Of a stretch of 64,000 bases of DNA, positions 1 through 8,106 are shown piece after piece; within the stretch, counting starts at the first letter, position 1, and every line of letters begins with the position of its first letter. The translations under genes and the position numbers were made by a program. Source of the DNA: Alphaproteobacteria bacterium (GTDB taxonomy: Bacteria > Pseudomonadota > Alphaproteobacteria > UBA2136 > UBA6156); NCBI GenBank assembly GCA_027485835.1, contig JAIXQG010000002.1:62001-126000 (forward strand), read 5' to 3'. The notes below the pieces were generated by a model. It made no database searches. It was given only the letters and a program-made list of their open reading frames with translations, and was not told the DNA's origin.

Positions 1-36
1 GCGGCCGGCTGGGCCTTGGAAATTCACGTCGGGCAT
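1..36 (-). CDS. Start of a divergent gene, cut by the window edge
   Basis: Reading the minus strand from an ATG at 36 gives twelve codons, MPDVNFQGPAGR, open to the window edge. The opening resembles the N terminus of small alpha/beta hydrolases that often lie divergent to iscR in alphaproteobacteria, but twelve residues cannot prove a family. It would share the 1-270 intergenic region, including the FNR-type box, with iscR. Confidence 0.35.
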   Translation of the reverse strand, partial: MPDVNFQGPAGR

Positions 37-120
37 GGTTGGGGCTCCGTATTGTGGGCGTTGGAATAACGGGCTTATGGCATAGACGATGCTGTAATTT
101 CAAGAAAAATCGACAATTGT

Positions 121-134
121 TTGATTTGTATCAA
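121..134. promoter_or_regulatory. FNR/FixK-type box upstream of iscR
   Basis: The sequence TTGAT-TTGT-ATCAA is a perfect match to the TTGAT-N4-ATCAA consensus bound by FNR, FnrL and FixK type regulators. It lies in the gap between iscR and the divergent partial gene, about 137 bases before the iscR start. It suggests oxygen-responsive control of one or both genes. Binding is inferred from the consensus only. Confidence 0.6.
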
Positions 135-270
135 GTAATTTTTATGCAACTTTAATAACCCTAATACGGGCTCAGGTATTGACGCCCCTACCCTTTGGGC
201 TTATTTCTCAAGTAATGAGAGCGATAGACGGGGTCTATCGGCTTAACTACAGATTTAGAAAGAGACGGAC

Positions 271-762
271 ATGCATCTTTCCACCCGCGGACGTTACGCC
301 ATTATGGCGATGTTGGACCTCGCACTGCTTTCTGTTAGCAACAGCAAGCCGGTGACGTTGGCACAGATTGCCGACCGCCAGCAGATTTCGCTCAGCTATT
401 TGGAGCAACTGTTTGCCAAGCTGCGCAAGGCCGGTGTGGTGGATAGCATCCGTGGCCCTGGCGGCGGTTATATGATTCCGAAACCCCTCAACCTTGTGAT
501 GCTGGCGGATATTGTCGGCGCCGTGGATGAGGTTGTGGACGTGACCCGTTGCGGCATGGGCGACGACCCCCACGGCCCGCATACCGGTGGCGGCTGCGTA
601 CAGGGCAAGAAGTGTAATGCGCATGACCTGTGGAGTGCGCTGGGTACGCATATTGAGAGCTTCCTGCGTCGTGTGAGCCTGCAAATGGTGATGGACAACG
701 ATTTTGAAATTACACAGGACGCGATTGTGCCTGTCTCCTTCCAAAGTATTCGGATAGTTTAA
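271..762 (+). CDS. iscR: Rrf2-family iron-sulfur regulator, IscR-like
   Basis: This 163-residue protein has the N-terminal winged helix of Rrf2 regulators (MHLSTRGRYAIMAMLDLA, then SLSYLEQLFAKLRKAG and the wing RGPGGGY). IscR senses Fe-S status by binding a [2Fe-2S] cluster and adjusts cluster-biogenesis genes. The likely ligands are Cys94, Cys109, Cys115 and His118. The last three keep the spacing of E. coli IscR, but the first two cysteines are 15 residues apart rather than 6 because of an insert rich in Gly, Asp and His. An AAAGAGAC purine run precedes the ATG. The cysteine desulfurase gene begins one base after the stop codon, so the two are almost certainly cotranscribed. A perfect FNR-type box lies upstream. 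Confidence 0.9.
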   Translation: MHLSTRGRYAIMAMLDLALLSVSNSKPVTLAQIADRQQISLSYLEQLFAKLRKAGVVDSIRGPGGGYMIPKPLNLVMLADIVGAVDEVVDVTRCGMGDDPHGPHTGGGCVQGKKCNAHDLWSALGTHIESFLRRVSLQMVMDNDFEITQDAIVPVSFQSIRIV

Positions 763-763
763 C

Positions 764-1879
764 TTGTTCGGAGCCTTCCGAGCCCCTGCCCGCACGTATC
801 TGGACTATGCCGCCAGCGCGCCGTTGCGCCCTGTAGCGAAGGCGCGGATTGTGGAATTGCTCGACCTGTTTGGTAACCCCAGCAGTATCCATGCCGAAGG
901 ACAGGCCGCCCGTATGGAGCTTGACCAGAGCCGCCGTGTGATTGCTGACCTGTTGGGTGTGCGTGCTGAACGCGTGGTATTTACAAGCGGCGGGACTGAG
1001 GCAAATAATTTGTGTTTACGCGGTGTTATGCAGGCTTCTTCAGGCAAGCGTTTACTTGTTTCCGCCATTGAGCACGACTGCGTGCGCAACACGGGTAAGG
1101 CGCTGGGTGCGGAGGAGATTCCGGTCGATAACGGTGGGCTGGTGCGTTTGGACTGGCTGCGCGAAGAACTGGCCCGTGGCGATGTGGGCTTGGTCAGTGT
1201 GATGCACGCCAATAATGAAAACGGGATTTTGCAGCCGATTGAAGCGGTGGCGGCGATGTGTAAAGCGGTGGGCGTGCCCTTCCATACCGACGCCGTGCAG
1301 ACCGTGGGCCATGTGCCTGTGCATGTGGACGAGCTGGGTGCCGATTTACTAACCTTTACCGCGCACAAGTTTGGTGGGCCGCGCGGTGTGGGTGTGGTGG
1401 TTTTAAAACCAGAACTGGAGATGCTAGCGAGCATTACCGGTGGGGCCCAAGAGCGTAACCGCCGTGCGGGCACGGAAAACCTTGCCGCGATTGGTGGTGC
1501 GGCTGTTGCTTTAGAAGAAGCCGTTGCGAATATGAATGCCGAGCGTACCGTTGCGCGCGCCTTTAACGCGACAGTGTGTGCGGCGGCGGAGGGCATAGGC
1601 CTGCGTGTGGTGGGCAAAGACAGCCCGCGCGTGGAGCACGTGGCGCAGGTCATTACGCCGAAGAACGGCAGCGATGTGGTGATCGGGATGGATTTGAAAG
1701 GCGTGGCCATTAGCCAAGGCAGCGCCTGCGGCAGCGGCAAGGTGAAGGAAAGCCATGTGCTGCGCGCAATGGGGTACAGCGCTGAAGAGGCTACTCAGGC
1801 TGTGCGTTTGAGCTGGGGCTGGGCGACGACGGAGGGTGATATTCAGGCTGGCGTGAATGCCTTAAACGCCGTTCTGTAA
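764..1879 (+). CDS. iscS: Cysteine desulfurase, IscS/NifS family
   Basis: This is a PLP-dependent enzyme that takes sulfur from cysteine as a persulfide and feeds Fe-S cluster and thiocofactor synthesis. The 371 residues begin with the conserved TYLDYAASAPLRP segment. The PLP lysine is Lys202 in FTAHKFGGPRG and the persulfide cysteine is Cys322 in SQGSACGSGK. The start is a TTG one base after the iscR stop. No in-frame ATG lies early enough to keep the conserved N terminus, so translation is probably coupled. The protein is slightly shorter than typical IscS. No scaffold or sufBCD genes follow, because convergent gltA comes next, so the rest of the Fe-S machinery must be elsewhere (sufE is at 39205-39612). 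Confidence 0.9.
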   Translation: MFGAFRAPARTYLDYAASAPLRPVAKARIVELLDLFGNPSSIHAEGQAARMELDQSRRVIADLLGVRAERVVFTSGGTEANNLCLRGVMQASSGKRLLVSAIEHDCVRNTGKALGAEEIPVDNGGLVRLDWLREELARGDVGLVSVMHANNENGILQPIEAVAAMCKAVGVPFHTDAVQTVGHVPVHVDELGADLLTFTAHKFGGPRGVGVVVLKPELEMLASITGGAQERNRRAGTENLAAIGGAAVALEEAVANMNAERTVARAFNATVCAAAEGIGLRVVGKDSPRVEHVAQVITPKNGSDVVIGMDLKGVAISQGSACGSGKVKESHVLRAMGYSAEEATQAVRLSWGWATTEGDIQAGVNALNAVL

Positions 1880-1894
1880 TTTCCGATGTCACAT

Positions 1895-1921
1895 AAAAAA
1901 CCGGCCAGTGGCCGGTTTTTT
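1895..1921. terminator. Bidirectional terminator between iscS and gltA
   Basis: An A6 run, the stem CCGGCC/GGCCGG with an AGT loop, and a T7 run give intrinsic terminators in both directions between two convergent genes. Confidence 0.9.
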
Positions 1922-1932
1922 AGTGGTAGCGA

Positions 1933-3273
1933 CTAGCGCTTGCCGAGCGGGGCGACATCGCGGCGGGTGGGGCCGGTGTAGAGCTGGCGCGGGCGGCCGA
2001 TTTTCTGGTCCGGTTCGCCGATCATTTCCATCCAGTGGCTGATCCAGCCCACCGTACGGGCCAGCGCGAACAGGCAGGTGAACATCGGGGTGGGAATACC
2101 GATGGCACGCAGGATGATGCCGGAGTAGAAGTCGACGTTCGGGTATAGCTTGCGCTCGATGAAGTACGGGTCTTTCAGCGCCACTTCTTCCAGCTTCATG
2201 GCGATTTCGAGCATCGGGTCGTTGATGTTCAGCTCTTTCAACACTTCGTGGCAGGTTTCGCGCATGATCTTGGCGCGGGGGTCGAAGTTCTTGTACACGC
2301 GGTGACCGAAGCCCATCAGCTTGGTGTCGGAGAGTTTGTCCTTCACCTTGGCGATGAACGGCTCGACGTTCTCGACGGTGCCGATTTCGGCGAGCATTTT
2401 CAGCACGGCCTCGTTCGCGCCACCATGCAGCGGGCCCCACAAGGTAGCTACACCGGCGGCTACGCAGGCAAACGGGTTTGCGCCGCTGCTACCGGCCAAG
2501 CGTACGGTGCTGGTGCTGGCGTTCTGCTCGTGGTCGGCGTGCAGGGTGAAGATGCGGTCCATCGCGCGCTCTACCACCGGGTTCACTTCGTAATCCTTGG
2601 TGGGTACCGCAAACATCATGCGCAGGAAGTTGCCGGAGTAGCTCAGGTTGTTATCCGGGTACATGAACGGCTGGCCGACGCTGTATTTGTAGGCCATGGC
2701 GACAAGGGTCGGCATTTTGGCGATGAGGCGGTAGGCGGTTACTTCGCGGTGGCGCGGGTTATGGATATCGAGACTGTCGTGGTAGAAGCTGGCCAGTGCG
2801 CCGGTGACGCCGCAGAGAATCGACATCGGGTGGGCGTCCGGGCGGAAGCCGTGGAAGAAGGTGGCGACTTGCTCGTGCACCATGGTGTGGTCCATCACCA
2901 TATCTTCAAAGGCTTCCAGTTCAGCGCGGGCGGGGAGTTCTCCGAACAGCAGCAGGTAGCAGACTTCCAGATAGCTGGCTTTTTCGGCCAGTTGTTCGAT
3001 CGGATAACCGCGGTAAAGCAGCTCGCCCTTATCGCCATCGATATAAGTGATACCGGACTGGCAAGCGGCGGTGGACATAAAGCCGGGGTCGTAGGTGAAC
3101 ATGCCTTCGTTTTTGTAAAGCGCGCGGACATCGGCCACGTTGGGGCCTACGGTACCCTTAAGAACCGGCAGGGTGACAGTTACGGTGTTGTTATCGCCAG
3201 AATTGGCGCCCGAGCTGGCGGTACTGCCGCTGGATTGGGAACCTGACTTGTTGAGCTTGACTACGTTGGCCAT
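1933..3273 (-). CDS. gltA: Citrate synthase
   Basis: Type II (hexameric family) citrate synthase condenses acetyl-CoA and oxaloacetate at the entry of the TCA cycle. The 446 residues show the active-site segments [11 protein letters not shown] (catalytic His), [14 protein letters not shown] (substrate-binding His) and NVDFYSG (catalytic Asp). The family usually runs to about 430 residues. The extra length is a Ser/Gly/Asn-rich N-terminal stretch (about residues 9-30) that looks disordered and is absent from E. coli GltA. The gene is monocistronic, facing iscS across a shared terminator. A promoter candidate lies at 3343-3372. Confidence 0.97.
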   Translation of the reverse strand: MANVVKLNKSGSQSSGSTASSGANSGDNNTVTVTLPVLKGTVGPNVADVRALYKNEGMFTYDPGFMSTAACQSGITYIDGDKGELLYRGYPIEQLAEKASYLEVCYLLLFGELPARAELEAFEDMVMDHTMVHEQVATFFHGFRPDAHPMSILCGVTGALASFYHDSLDIHNPRHREVTAYRLIAKMPTLVAMAYKYSVGQPFMYPDNNLSYSGNFLRMMFAVPTKDYEVNPVVERAMDRIFTLHADHEQNASTSTVRLAGSSGANPFACVAAGVATLWGPLHGGANEAVLKMLAEIGTVENVEPFIAKVKDKLSDTKLMGFGHRVYKNFDPRAKIMRETCHEVLKELNINDPMLEIAMKLEEVALKDPYFIERKLYPNVDFYSGIILRAIGIPTPMFTCLFALARTVGWISHWMEMIGEPDQKIGRPRQLYTGPTRRDVAPLGKR

Positions 3274-3342
3274 GAGGCTTCTTCCTTCTTGTTCTTCACC
3301 ATGCCTTGAATGGGCTGGCGTTTCTTGAAATACGTTGATCGC

Positions 3343-3372
3343 ACTTTACGCTGCGCCGCAACATAACGTCAA
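3343..3372 (-). promoter_or_regulatory. Candidate sigma-70 promoter of gltA
   Basis: On the minus strand TTGACG is followed after 18 bases by TAAAGT, about 70 bases ahead of the gltA start codon. The -35 box is good and the -10 box is weak. It is assigned by consensus only. Confidence 0.4.
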
Positions 3373-3454
3373 GTTCTCAAGGTGTATCTGGCACAGGGGG
3401 ATGACACATGGATGGCACATGTGTAAGGCAGATGCGGGAATTTTGTAGGACAAA

Positions 3455-3488
3455 TGTAAAAACAGCCTCAAGTGAGGCTGTTTTTACA
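3455..3488 (-). terminator. Terminator of the pilus-like cluster
   Basis: A near-perfect palindrome (TGTAAAAACAGCCTCA, an AGT loop and its complement) ends in a T run directly behind the stop codon of the last pilin-like gene. It would stop transcription of the whole 10891-to-3490 gene cluster. Confidence 0.85.
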
Positions 3489-3489
3489 T

Positions 3490-4491
3490 TTAGCGACTCA
3501 GGCAGTTTTCGCCACTGCTGAAGCAGATGCTGGCCGAGAACGGCGGGTCGGTGCGCTGCGTAATGTTCGGGCTGAACATCAGCACGCGGCCCCAAGGGTC
3601 TTGGGCATAGGCGGCAGGTAGGCCGAGGTCGATCATCATCTGCTGCATTTCGGCAAGATTACCGCTGGCGTAGGCGCGTTTGTTCTGTACCTTGTCGGCA
3701 TAGTAGACCACGCCGGAGGTGTCGTCGGCATCCGACATCGGGTAGTAATTAAAGAGCGTGTAGTTCTTGCCGTCCAAACTGGTGCACCATGTGGGAATGG
3801 TTTCGGCACCGGTGGAGCAGGTATTTTGCGCTTCCAAGAACGCAGCGGACTCGACGGCTTCTAGCTTATCTACAATCAGTTGCGCGCGGCCGCGGTATTC
3901 CTGCAGGCGGCGCATTTCCACATCCCGCGAGATGAACTTGACGCCGACGTCGTCGCCGCGGGTCATCCAGGCGTTGTAGTCGTTTTCCGAGCTGACGCCG
4001 CCGGATTCCGCCACGCCGTCTTTCCCGCGGCTATAGATAACCGCCAATTGCATGGTGATGGGTGTGTCTTCTATCCGTACCGTGGCGGTGGCGCGCGAGT
4101 ACTCCCACGGGTTACCCCATGGGTCGCGGCGCAAGGAGGCGTCGGCAATGGTGGCCTCGCGGAACATATCGTCGAGCGTGGGAGGCAGTTGGTTGATACC
4201 GATTTGGGTATAGTAACGGCCTAGTGCTTCGCGCAGTTGCTCGGCTTGCATTTCGGCAGCCTGCACCTTGCTGCTTTCTAGCCGCGACATGATGGTGATA
4301 CCGCCTGCGGCCGTTAGGATGGCGGCGACAATCAGCGCGATACGCGCATCCATACCAAACATGGCACCGCCCTGCCCGCCCCATGCGGCGGCCTGCGACC
4401 TGACGGACGCGGCACATGCAGAGAGGTAGGTGAGAGGCTTATTCATCATATGTTGGAGATACGGTTGTTGATTCAGTCGGCGCTTGGTCAT
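3490..4491 (-). CDS. GspG-like pseudopilin domain protein
   Basis: This 333-residue protein has one membrane segment near residues 50-68 (ARIALIVAAILTAAGG), a long amphipathic helix after it, and the motif LRRDPWGNPWEYS. That motif is the signature of the calcium-binding loop of GspG-type major pseudopilins. A second DPWG motif, AQDPWGRVLMFSP, lies near the C terminus, so the globular part may contain two related pilin-like units. The N terminus is unusual. There is no G-FxxxE prepilin cleavage motif, and about 45 residues precede the membrane segment. An AAAAAGG run sits ahead of the ATG at 4491; in-frame ATGs at 4449 and 4446 are alternatives. The gene overlaps the preceding one by 53 bases and is last in the cluster. 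Confidence 0.65.
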   Translation of the reverse strand: MTKRRLNQQPYLQHMMNKPLTYLSACAASVRSQAAAWGGQGGAMFGMDARIALIVAAILTAAGGITIMSRLESSKVQAAEMQAEQLREALGRYYTQIGINQLPPTLDDMFREATIADASLRRDPWGNPWEYSRATATVRIEDTPITMQLAVIYSRGKDGVAESGGVSSENDYNAWMTRGDDVGVKFISRDVEMRRLQEYRGRAQLIVDKLEAVESAAFLEAQNTCSTGAETIPTWCTSLDGKNYTLFNYYPMSDADDTSGVVYYADKVQNKRAYASGNLAEMQQMMIDLGLPAAYAQDPWGRVLMFSPNITQRTDPPFSASICFSSGENCLSR

Positions 4492-5251
4492 CGTATTCTG
4501 CCTTTTTTTCCTCGTCTTTCAAGCTAAGAATCATGGTTTGCGTGTATTGCCAAGGAGTCGTGAAGCTGAGTGTGGCTTTTTGTCCGTCTTTTTCCGGTTT
4601 GTAGTCAAAATCCTGCCCCCAGGCATCGCGGACGCCTACCTTGCTGAGAAGGTCTTGATACTCACTGTCGGTGGGGAAACGGAATTTGGCGGCATAGAAG
4701 GTGTAGAGGCGTTCGGCCATCGCTTCCATACGGCCATTGCTGGTCATCACCTGCTGGTTACGCGCCAGCGAGGTATCGTACACCGCAACGTCCCCTCTTC
4801 CGCCGACGGATTTATCGAGGATATGCTCCTCGGTTTCGGTGCGGTAAACATGGCTGCGCACAAGCGTGTCGTCGGTGCCGACAATGGCGACGGCGGTGCC
4901 TTTTTGCCCGAATTGCTCGCGTTCGGAGTCTCGTGCGGCGAACATATAATCTTGTCCGCCACGGGTGCGGGCTTGAGCTGAGGAATAGGCGCGCGCACGT
5001 TCAAGGTCGTAGGTGTCGCTATAGCTTTGTTCGTTTTCCGTCAGAATGGCAAACTCCAGTCCCTTCGCCACTTCTTCCGCATTGGTTTTGGCACGCTCGG
5101 CCTGAAGTTGCTGGTATTCCGTGAGTTCTTGCTTAGCCCATTGCAACGAGAGGGCGGAGAATACCGACATGCCCATCACCAAACCGAACATGAACGGCGA
5201 AAAGCCGCCCGACTGGTCGGTGAGGAGTGAGGATGTTACGGAAACGCCCAT
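4439..5251 (-). CDS. Pilin-like single-pass membrane protein of the secretion/pilus cluster
   Basis: The 270 residues have one hydrophobic segment at about 16-36 (FMFGLVMGMSVFSALSLQ), followed by a long charged, Gln/Glu-rich helix. This is the shape of a type IV pilin or minor pseudopilin. A GG-F junction stands just before the hydrophobic helix as in prepilins, but position +5 is Met rather than the near-universal Glu, so cleavage by a prepilin peptidase is doubtful. The phrase VRDAWGQDFDYKP near residue 205 resembles the DxWG loop of GspG relatives. The C terminus is acidic and Thr/Ser-rich. A strong GAAGGG ribosome site precedes the ATG, and the gene starts 13 bases after the previous stop. 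Function is inferred from topology and neighbours. Confidence 0.55.
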   Translation of the reverse strand: MGVSVTSSLLTDQSGGFSPFMFGLVMGMSVFSALSLQWAKQELTEYQQLQAERAKTNAEEVAKGLEFAILTENEQSYSDTYDLERARAYSSAQARTRGGQDYMFAARDSEREQFGQKGTAVAIVGTDDTLVRSHVYRTETEEHILDKSVGGRGDVAVYDTSLARNQQVMTSNGRMEAMAERLYTFYAAKFRFPTDSEYQDLLSKVGVRDAWGQDFDYKPEKDGQKATLSFTTPWQYTQTMILSLKDEEKKAEYDDQAPTESTTVSPTYDE

Positions 5252-5264
5252 GTGGCCCTTCCGT

Positions 5265-6164
5265 TTAATACGCGTAGCGAATTTGCAAGGCGTGGGGTTG
5301 GCCGTCGAGATCCAGCATGACCTCGCGGCGCGTAATGCTCAGCACGCGTACGGGGATGACCAGCGTTTGCATGGCGATATCCGGGTTGCGTGTGCGGGCG
5401 GCCGTAAAGCTGTCCATGACCTCTCCATAGACCTTGCGGTAGTTCTCTTCCAGTGCGGGGGTCAGGGTTCCGCTTACCGGCATCTGGTTCTCCATGGCGC
5501 GCGTTAAGGCATCTTCTGGCACGCGCATGGGTACGCTGATACGGAATGTATCCCCCACCTGATATCTATGCTGGTTGATAACAGCGTAACTGACGGGCGA
5601 CGTGACAATGGCTTGCAATGACAGACCATTTAAGACGCTTGAGAAATTATAGCGCTTGGAATCCGGCTGCCAGTTGGCCAGCGTGCGGCTGATGGTGGCG
5701 CTTAATTGGCCGCGGAATTCGGTTAGGTCGGGCTCGGATGCGGCTTCGACGGTGGGGAGGTCGACCGCTTGGGCCATCAGTTTATCCATCAGGCTCTGGC
5801 GGTTGCTGACGGAGATGATATCCACCTCTTCGCCCTCGGTGCCCGACACATCGGTGGTGCCCGACACCGCGACGACAACCGGACTGGTAACCCCTAAGGG
5901 GTCGAGCGTGCCATCGTCATTCAGAATCGTTTCCACGCTGGGAACCATGGGAATAGGCGAGCCGCTGCGCGCGGCGTCGGAGCGGGCTTTGGTCACGGCT
6001 TCATCCCGCGTAAAGATGAAGTCCGGCGCGCCGGTAAAGGTGCGCGGCCATTCTAAGTTTTCAGCCCGCGAGCCACCCGTTTGCGCAAACGCACCGCTGG
6101 CTACCAGCAGTAGCAGGGCTGTGGCCGCCAGCAGGCTAGTAGAAGGTATCTTTATCGTATGCAT
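5265..6164 (-). CDS. Exported protein of the secretion/pilus cluster, function unknown
   Basis: This 299-residue protein starts with a clear Sec signal peptide (MHTIKIPSTSLLAATALLLL, then VASGAFAQ with likely cleavage after AFA). The ATG at 6164 has a GAAGGA ribosome site that lies inside the end of the upstream gene, which it overlaps by 29 bases. The mature part has no membrane segment and should be periplasmic. It sits where type IV pilus operons place PilP, between the PilO-like gene and the pilins, but I see no diagnostic PilP motif. A role linking the inner-membrane complex to an outer-membrane pore is an inference from position. Confidence 0.5.
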   Translation of the reverse strand: MHTIKIPSTSLLAATALLLLVASGAFAQTGGSRAENLEWPRTFTGAPDFIFTRDEAVTKARSDAARSGSPIPMVPSVETILNDDGTLDPLGVTSPVVVAVSGTTDVSGTEGEEVDIISVSNRQSLMDKLMAQAVDLPTVEAASEPDLTEFRGQLSATISRTLANWQPDSKRYNFSSVLNGLSLQAIVTSPVSYAVINQHRYQVGDTFRISVPMRVPEDALTRAMENQMPVSGTLTPALEENYRKVYGEVMDSFTAARTRNPDIAMQTLVIPVRVLSITRREVMLDLDGQPHALQIRYAY

Positions 6165-6636
6165 AAATATATCCTTCGATTTGAACCATACTGAGCTCGG
6201 GCGGTGCACCGCGCGGCGTGGAGCTACAGGCAAAGCAGAAACTGTACGGCACGTAGCCCGGCAGGCGAGTCATACGCTCCAGCACGCCTTGGGCCTCGGC
6301 ATAGGTGGCGGGGCCGGCAATACGGAACGTATAACGGGCCAGCGCCTTGTTGTTACCACGAATCAGCGGTTGGCCGATAATCCGCAGGTCGAGGCGCGGC
6401 GCACCGATATCCAAGGCGCGTTCCAGTTCGTTCTTTTGCACAAAGCGGATTTCCTGACTGACGCGGCGGATTTCGGCGATGCGTTTTTGCAGGTCCTTCC
6501 CGGCATCGCGTTTGTCGAGCGCGTCCATCAGTGCAAACTCGCGGCTTTCGTAATTGGAGGCGTTGTCGAAATACTTATAGCCACCCAGCATGAGGGTAAA
6601 CACTATCAAGGCGACACCAGCGGCAAAGCGGATCAT
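6136..6636 (-). CDS. PilO/GspM-like inner-membrane protein
   Basis: The 166 residues have one N-terminal membrane segment (FAAGVALIVFTLMLGG, about residues 4-20), a coiled-coil-prone charged stretch (residues 35-75), and a small periplasmic domain. This is the architecture of PilO and GspM, which with PilN/GspL form the inner-membrane alignment complex. The start codon overlaps the preceding stop as TAATG, with AGGAGG just ahead, so translation is coupled to the bitopic protein that would be its partner. Two cysteines in FCFACSS could form a disulfide. No sequence motif proves the family. Confidence 0.5.
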   Translation of the reverse strand: MIRFAAGVALIVFTLMLGGYKYFDNASNYESREFALMDALDKRDAGKDLQKRIAEIRRVSQEIRFVQKNELERALDIGAPRLDLRIIGQPLIRGNNKALARYTFRIAGPATYAEAQGVLERMTRLPGYVPYSFCFACSSTPRGAPPELSMVQIEGYIYAYDKDTFY

Positions 6637-8096
6637 TACTCGGTTCCTCCTGCGTTCTCACCCGTTGGCTTGGGCGCTGTGGCCGAAGCCTGAATGGAGG
6701 CCTTGTTCAGCTTGGACGCGAACGGCCGGTATTCACGCTCCAGCGCATTGGCATCGACCAAGCCTTCCAGCTTGAAGCCCACGGTTGTGGCGGGTTTGCG
6801 AATGGCATCCAGCACTGCGGAATTGAGGATGAGGCTGCGCGCGATAGGTTCTTGTTGCAGCCAGCCTTGGTAGGTATCGCTCTTGGCTTCAATTTCTACC
6901 ATGTAGGTGCGTGGCGGCTGGTCAGAGCTCGGGACTTCCACCTTAAACTGCTTGACCTGCATGCCGGATTTTTGAATGGCACGGGCCGTGTCTTTCGTTA
7001 CCACGGGGAAGAGCTCCCGTTTGCGCCACATGCGCTCTTGCTCGGTTATCGCGCGTTCAAGGTCGGAGAATTGTCCGCCACGGGGGATTTGCTGCTCGAT
7101 CATGCTGAGTTGATCGGAGAGCTCTTGCAACTGCTGCCCTTGGTACCACAGGCCCATGTAGGTAAGGATGGCGAGAACGACACCGGCGAGCAGGATGTGG
7201 CCGCCGTAGCGCTCTTGCACGGTGGGGCGGTTCAGCCATGTGGCGTCGTCCAGCGGCATATCGCGCACGTTATGCACGGTAATGCGGTCGGAGGGTGGCA
7301 GGATGTCGGTATCCCACTGCGTATAAAGGTGCGCGCGGGTAGTGCGCGGGTAGGTTTTCATCACCTGCTCTACATCTCGCACCCAGCTGGAGGGAGAGGT
7401 TGGCAGCACGTAGTTGTCTTTTACATCCCAATGGAAGAGCGTATCCGCCACCAGCAGCATGTTGATGGTGTTGGGCTCGCTTTTGGAAATACGGCAGAGG
7501 TCGAGCAGCGCCACAGGGCCCACCTGTTGCTCGGCCAGCGCTACCGCGTTGGGGTCGGCCAGTTCTTCTTCATCCGGCACCCCTTCTCCCATCAAAAACA
7601 GGTATGGGTTGACCGGTTTGCCATCCAGACCGCGCGGCGCAAAGAACAACAGGCCGGTGTGGCGCTTCATGTTGTCGGAGACCTGATCCGACCAGCTATC
7701 GCTAAAGACAGGCTGAACCTCGCCTTGCAGCAGAAGCTCCGACTTGTTAAGCCCGACAAAACAGAGGTGGCGGAAGGTGCCGCCTACCGAAGAAGCTACC
7801 GCGGTGGTAGCCAGCTTACGGCTGACACCGGAGAAGACGATGCGTGCCTCTGCCCAGAGCGGGCCTAAAAATTCCTTAGCGCCGTGCAGCACCTCTTGGG
7901 TCGTACGTTGCAGAACCGGCAGGTTGCGCTCCACCCGCGCTTGCAGGCCACCGGGCAGACGCTCCACCAACTGCTGCTTTAGTTTATTACGTACGGCTTC
8001 TACTACCGCGTCGTCGGTGGCGTGTACGCGCTCCGGCAGCGGTGCATTGGCCTGTTGCGGGTTGGGGTTTGGCGTGTGGTTGAAATCGTCGGTCAT
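6636..8096 (-). CDS. Bitopic assembly protein, GspL or PilM-PilN-like
   Basis: This 486-residue protein has a large N-terminal cytoplasmic part, one membrane segment at about residues 298-319 (ILLAGVVLAILTYMGLW), a coiled coil, and a periplasmic domain of roughly 150 residues. That order matches GspL, or a PilM-PilN fusion, which recruits the GspE/PilB ATPase to the inner membrane; the pilin accessory protein PilO of IncI plasmid thin pili has a comparable layout. I could not identify actin-fold motifs by eye. The gene starts 10 bases after the GspF-like gene, with an AAGGGCAGGG ribosome site, and its stop overlaps the next start. Confidence 0.5.
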   Translation of the reverse strand: MTDDFNHTPNPNPQQANAPLPERVHATDDAVVEAVRNKLKQQLVERLPGGLQARVERNLPVLQRTTQEVLHGAKEFLGPLWAEARIVFSGVSRKLATTAVASSVGGTFRHLCFVGLNKSELLLQGEVQPVFSDSWSDQVSDNMKRHTGLLFFAPRGLDGKPVNPYLFLMGEGVPDEEELADPNAVALAEQQVGPVALLDLCRISKSEPNTINMLLVADTLFHWDVKDNYVLPTSPSSWVRDVEQVMKTYPRTTRAHLYTQWDTDILPPSDRITVHNVRDMPLDDATWLNRPTVQERYGGHILLAGVVLAILTYMGLWYQGQQLQELSDQLSMIEQQIPRGGQFSDLERAITEQERMWRKRELFPVVTKDTARAIQKSGMQVKQFKVEVPSSDQPPRTYMVEIEAKSDTYQGWLQQEPIARSLILNSAVLDAIRKPATTVGFKLEGLVDANALEREYRPFASKLNKASIQASATAPKPTGENAGGTE

Positions 8097-8106
8097 GGCC
8101 CTGCCC

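Noticed and set aside
2248-3246. A 332-codon plus-strand frame opposite gltA
   Set aside because: It is the antisense shadow of citrate synthase, which has all its active-site motifs on the minus strand. The shadow protein is low in motif content and shifts with GC-rich codon bias.
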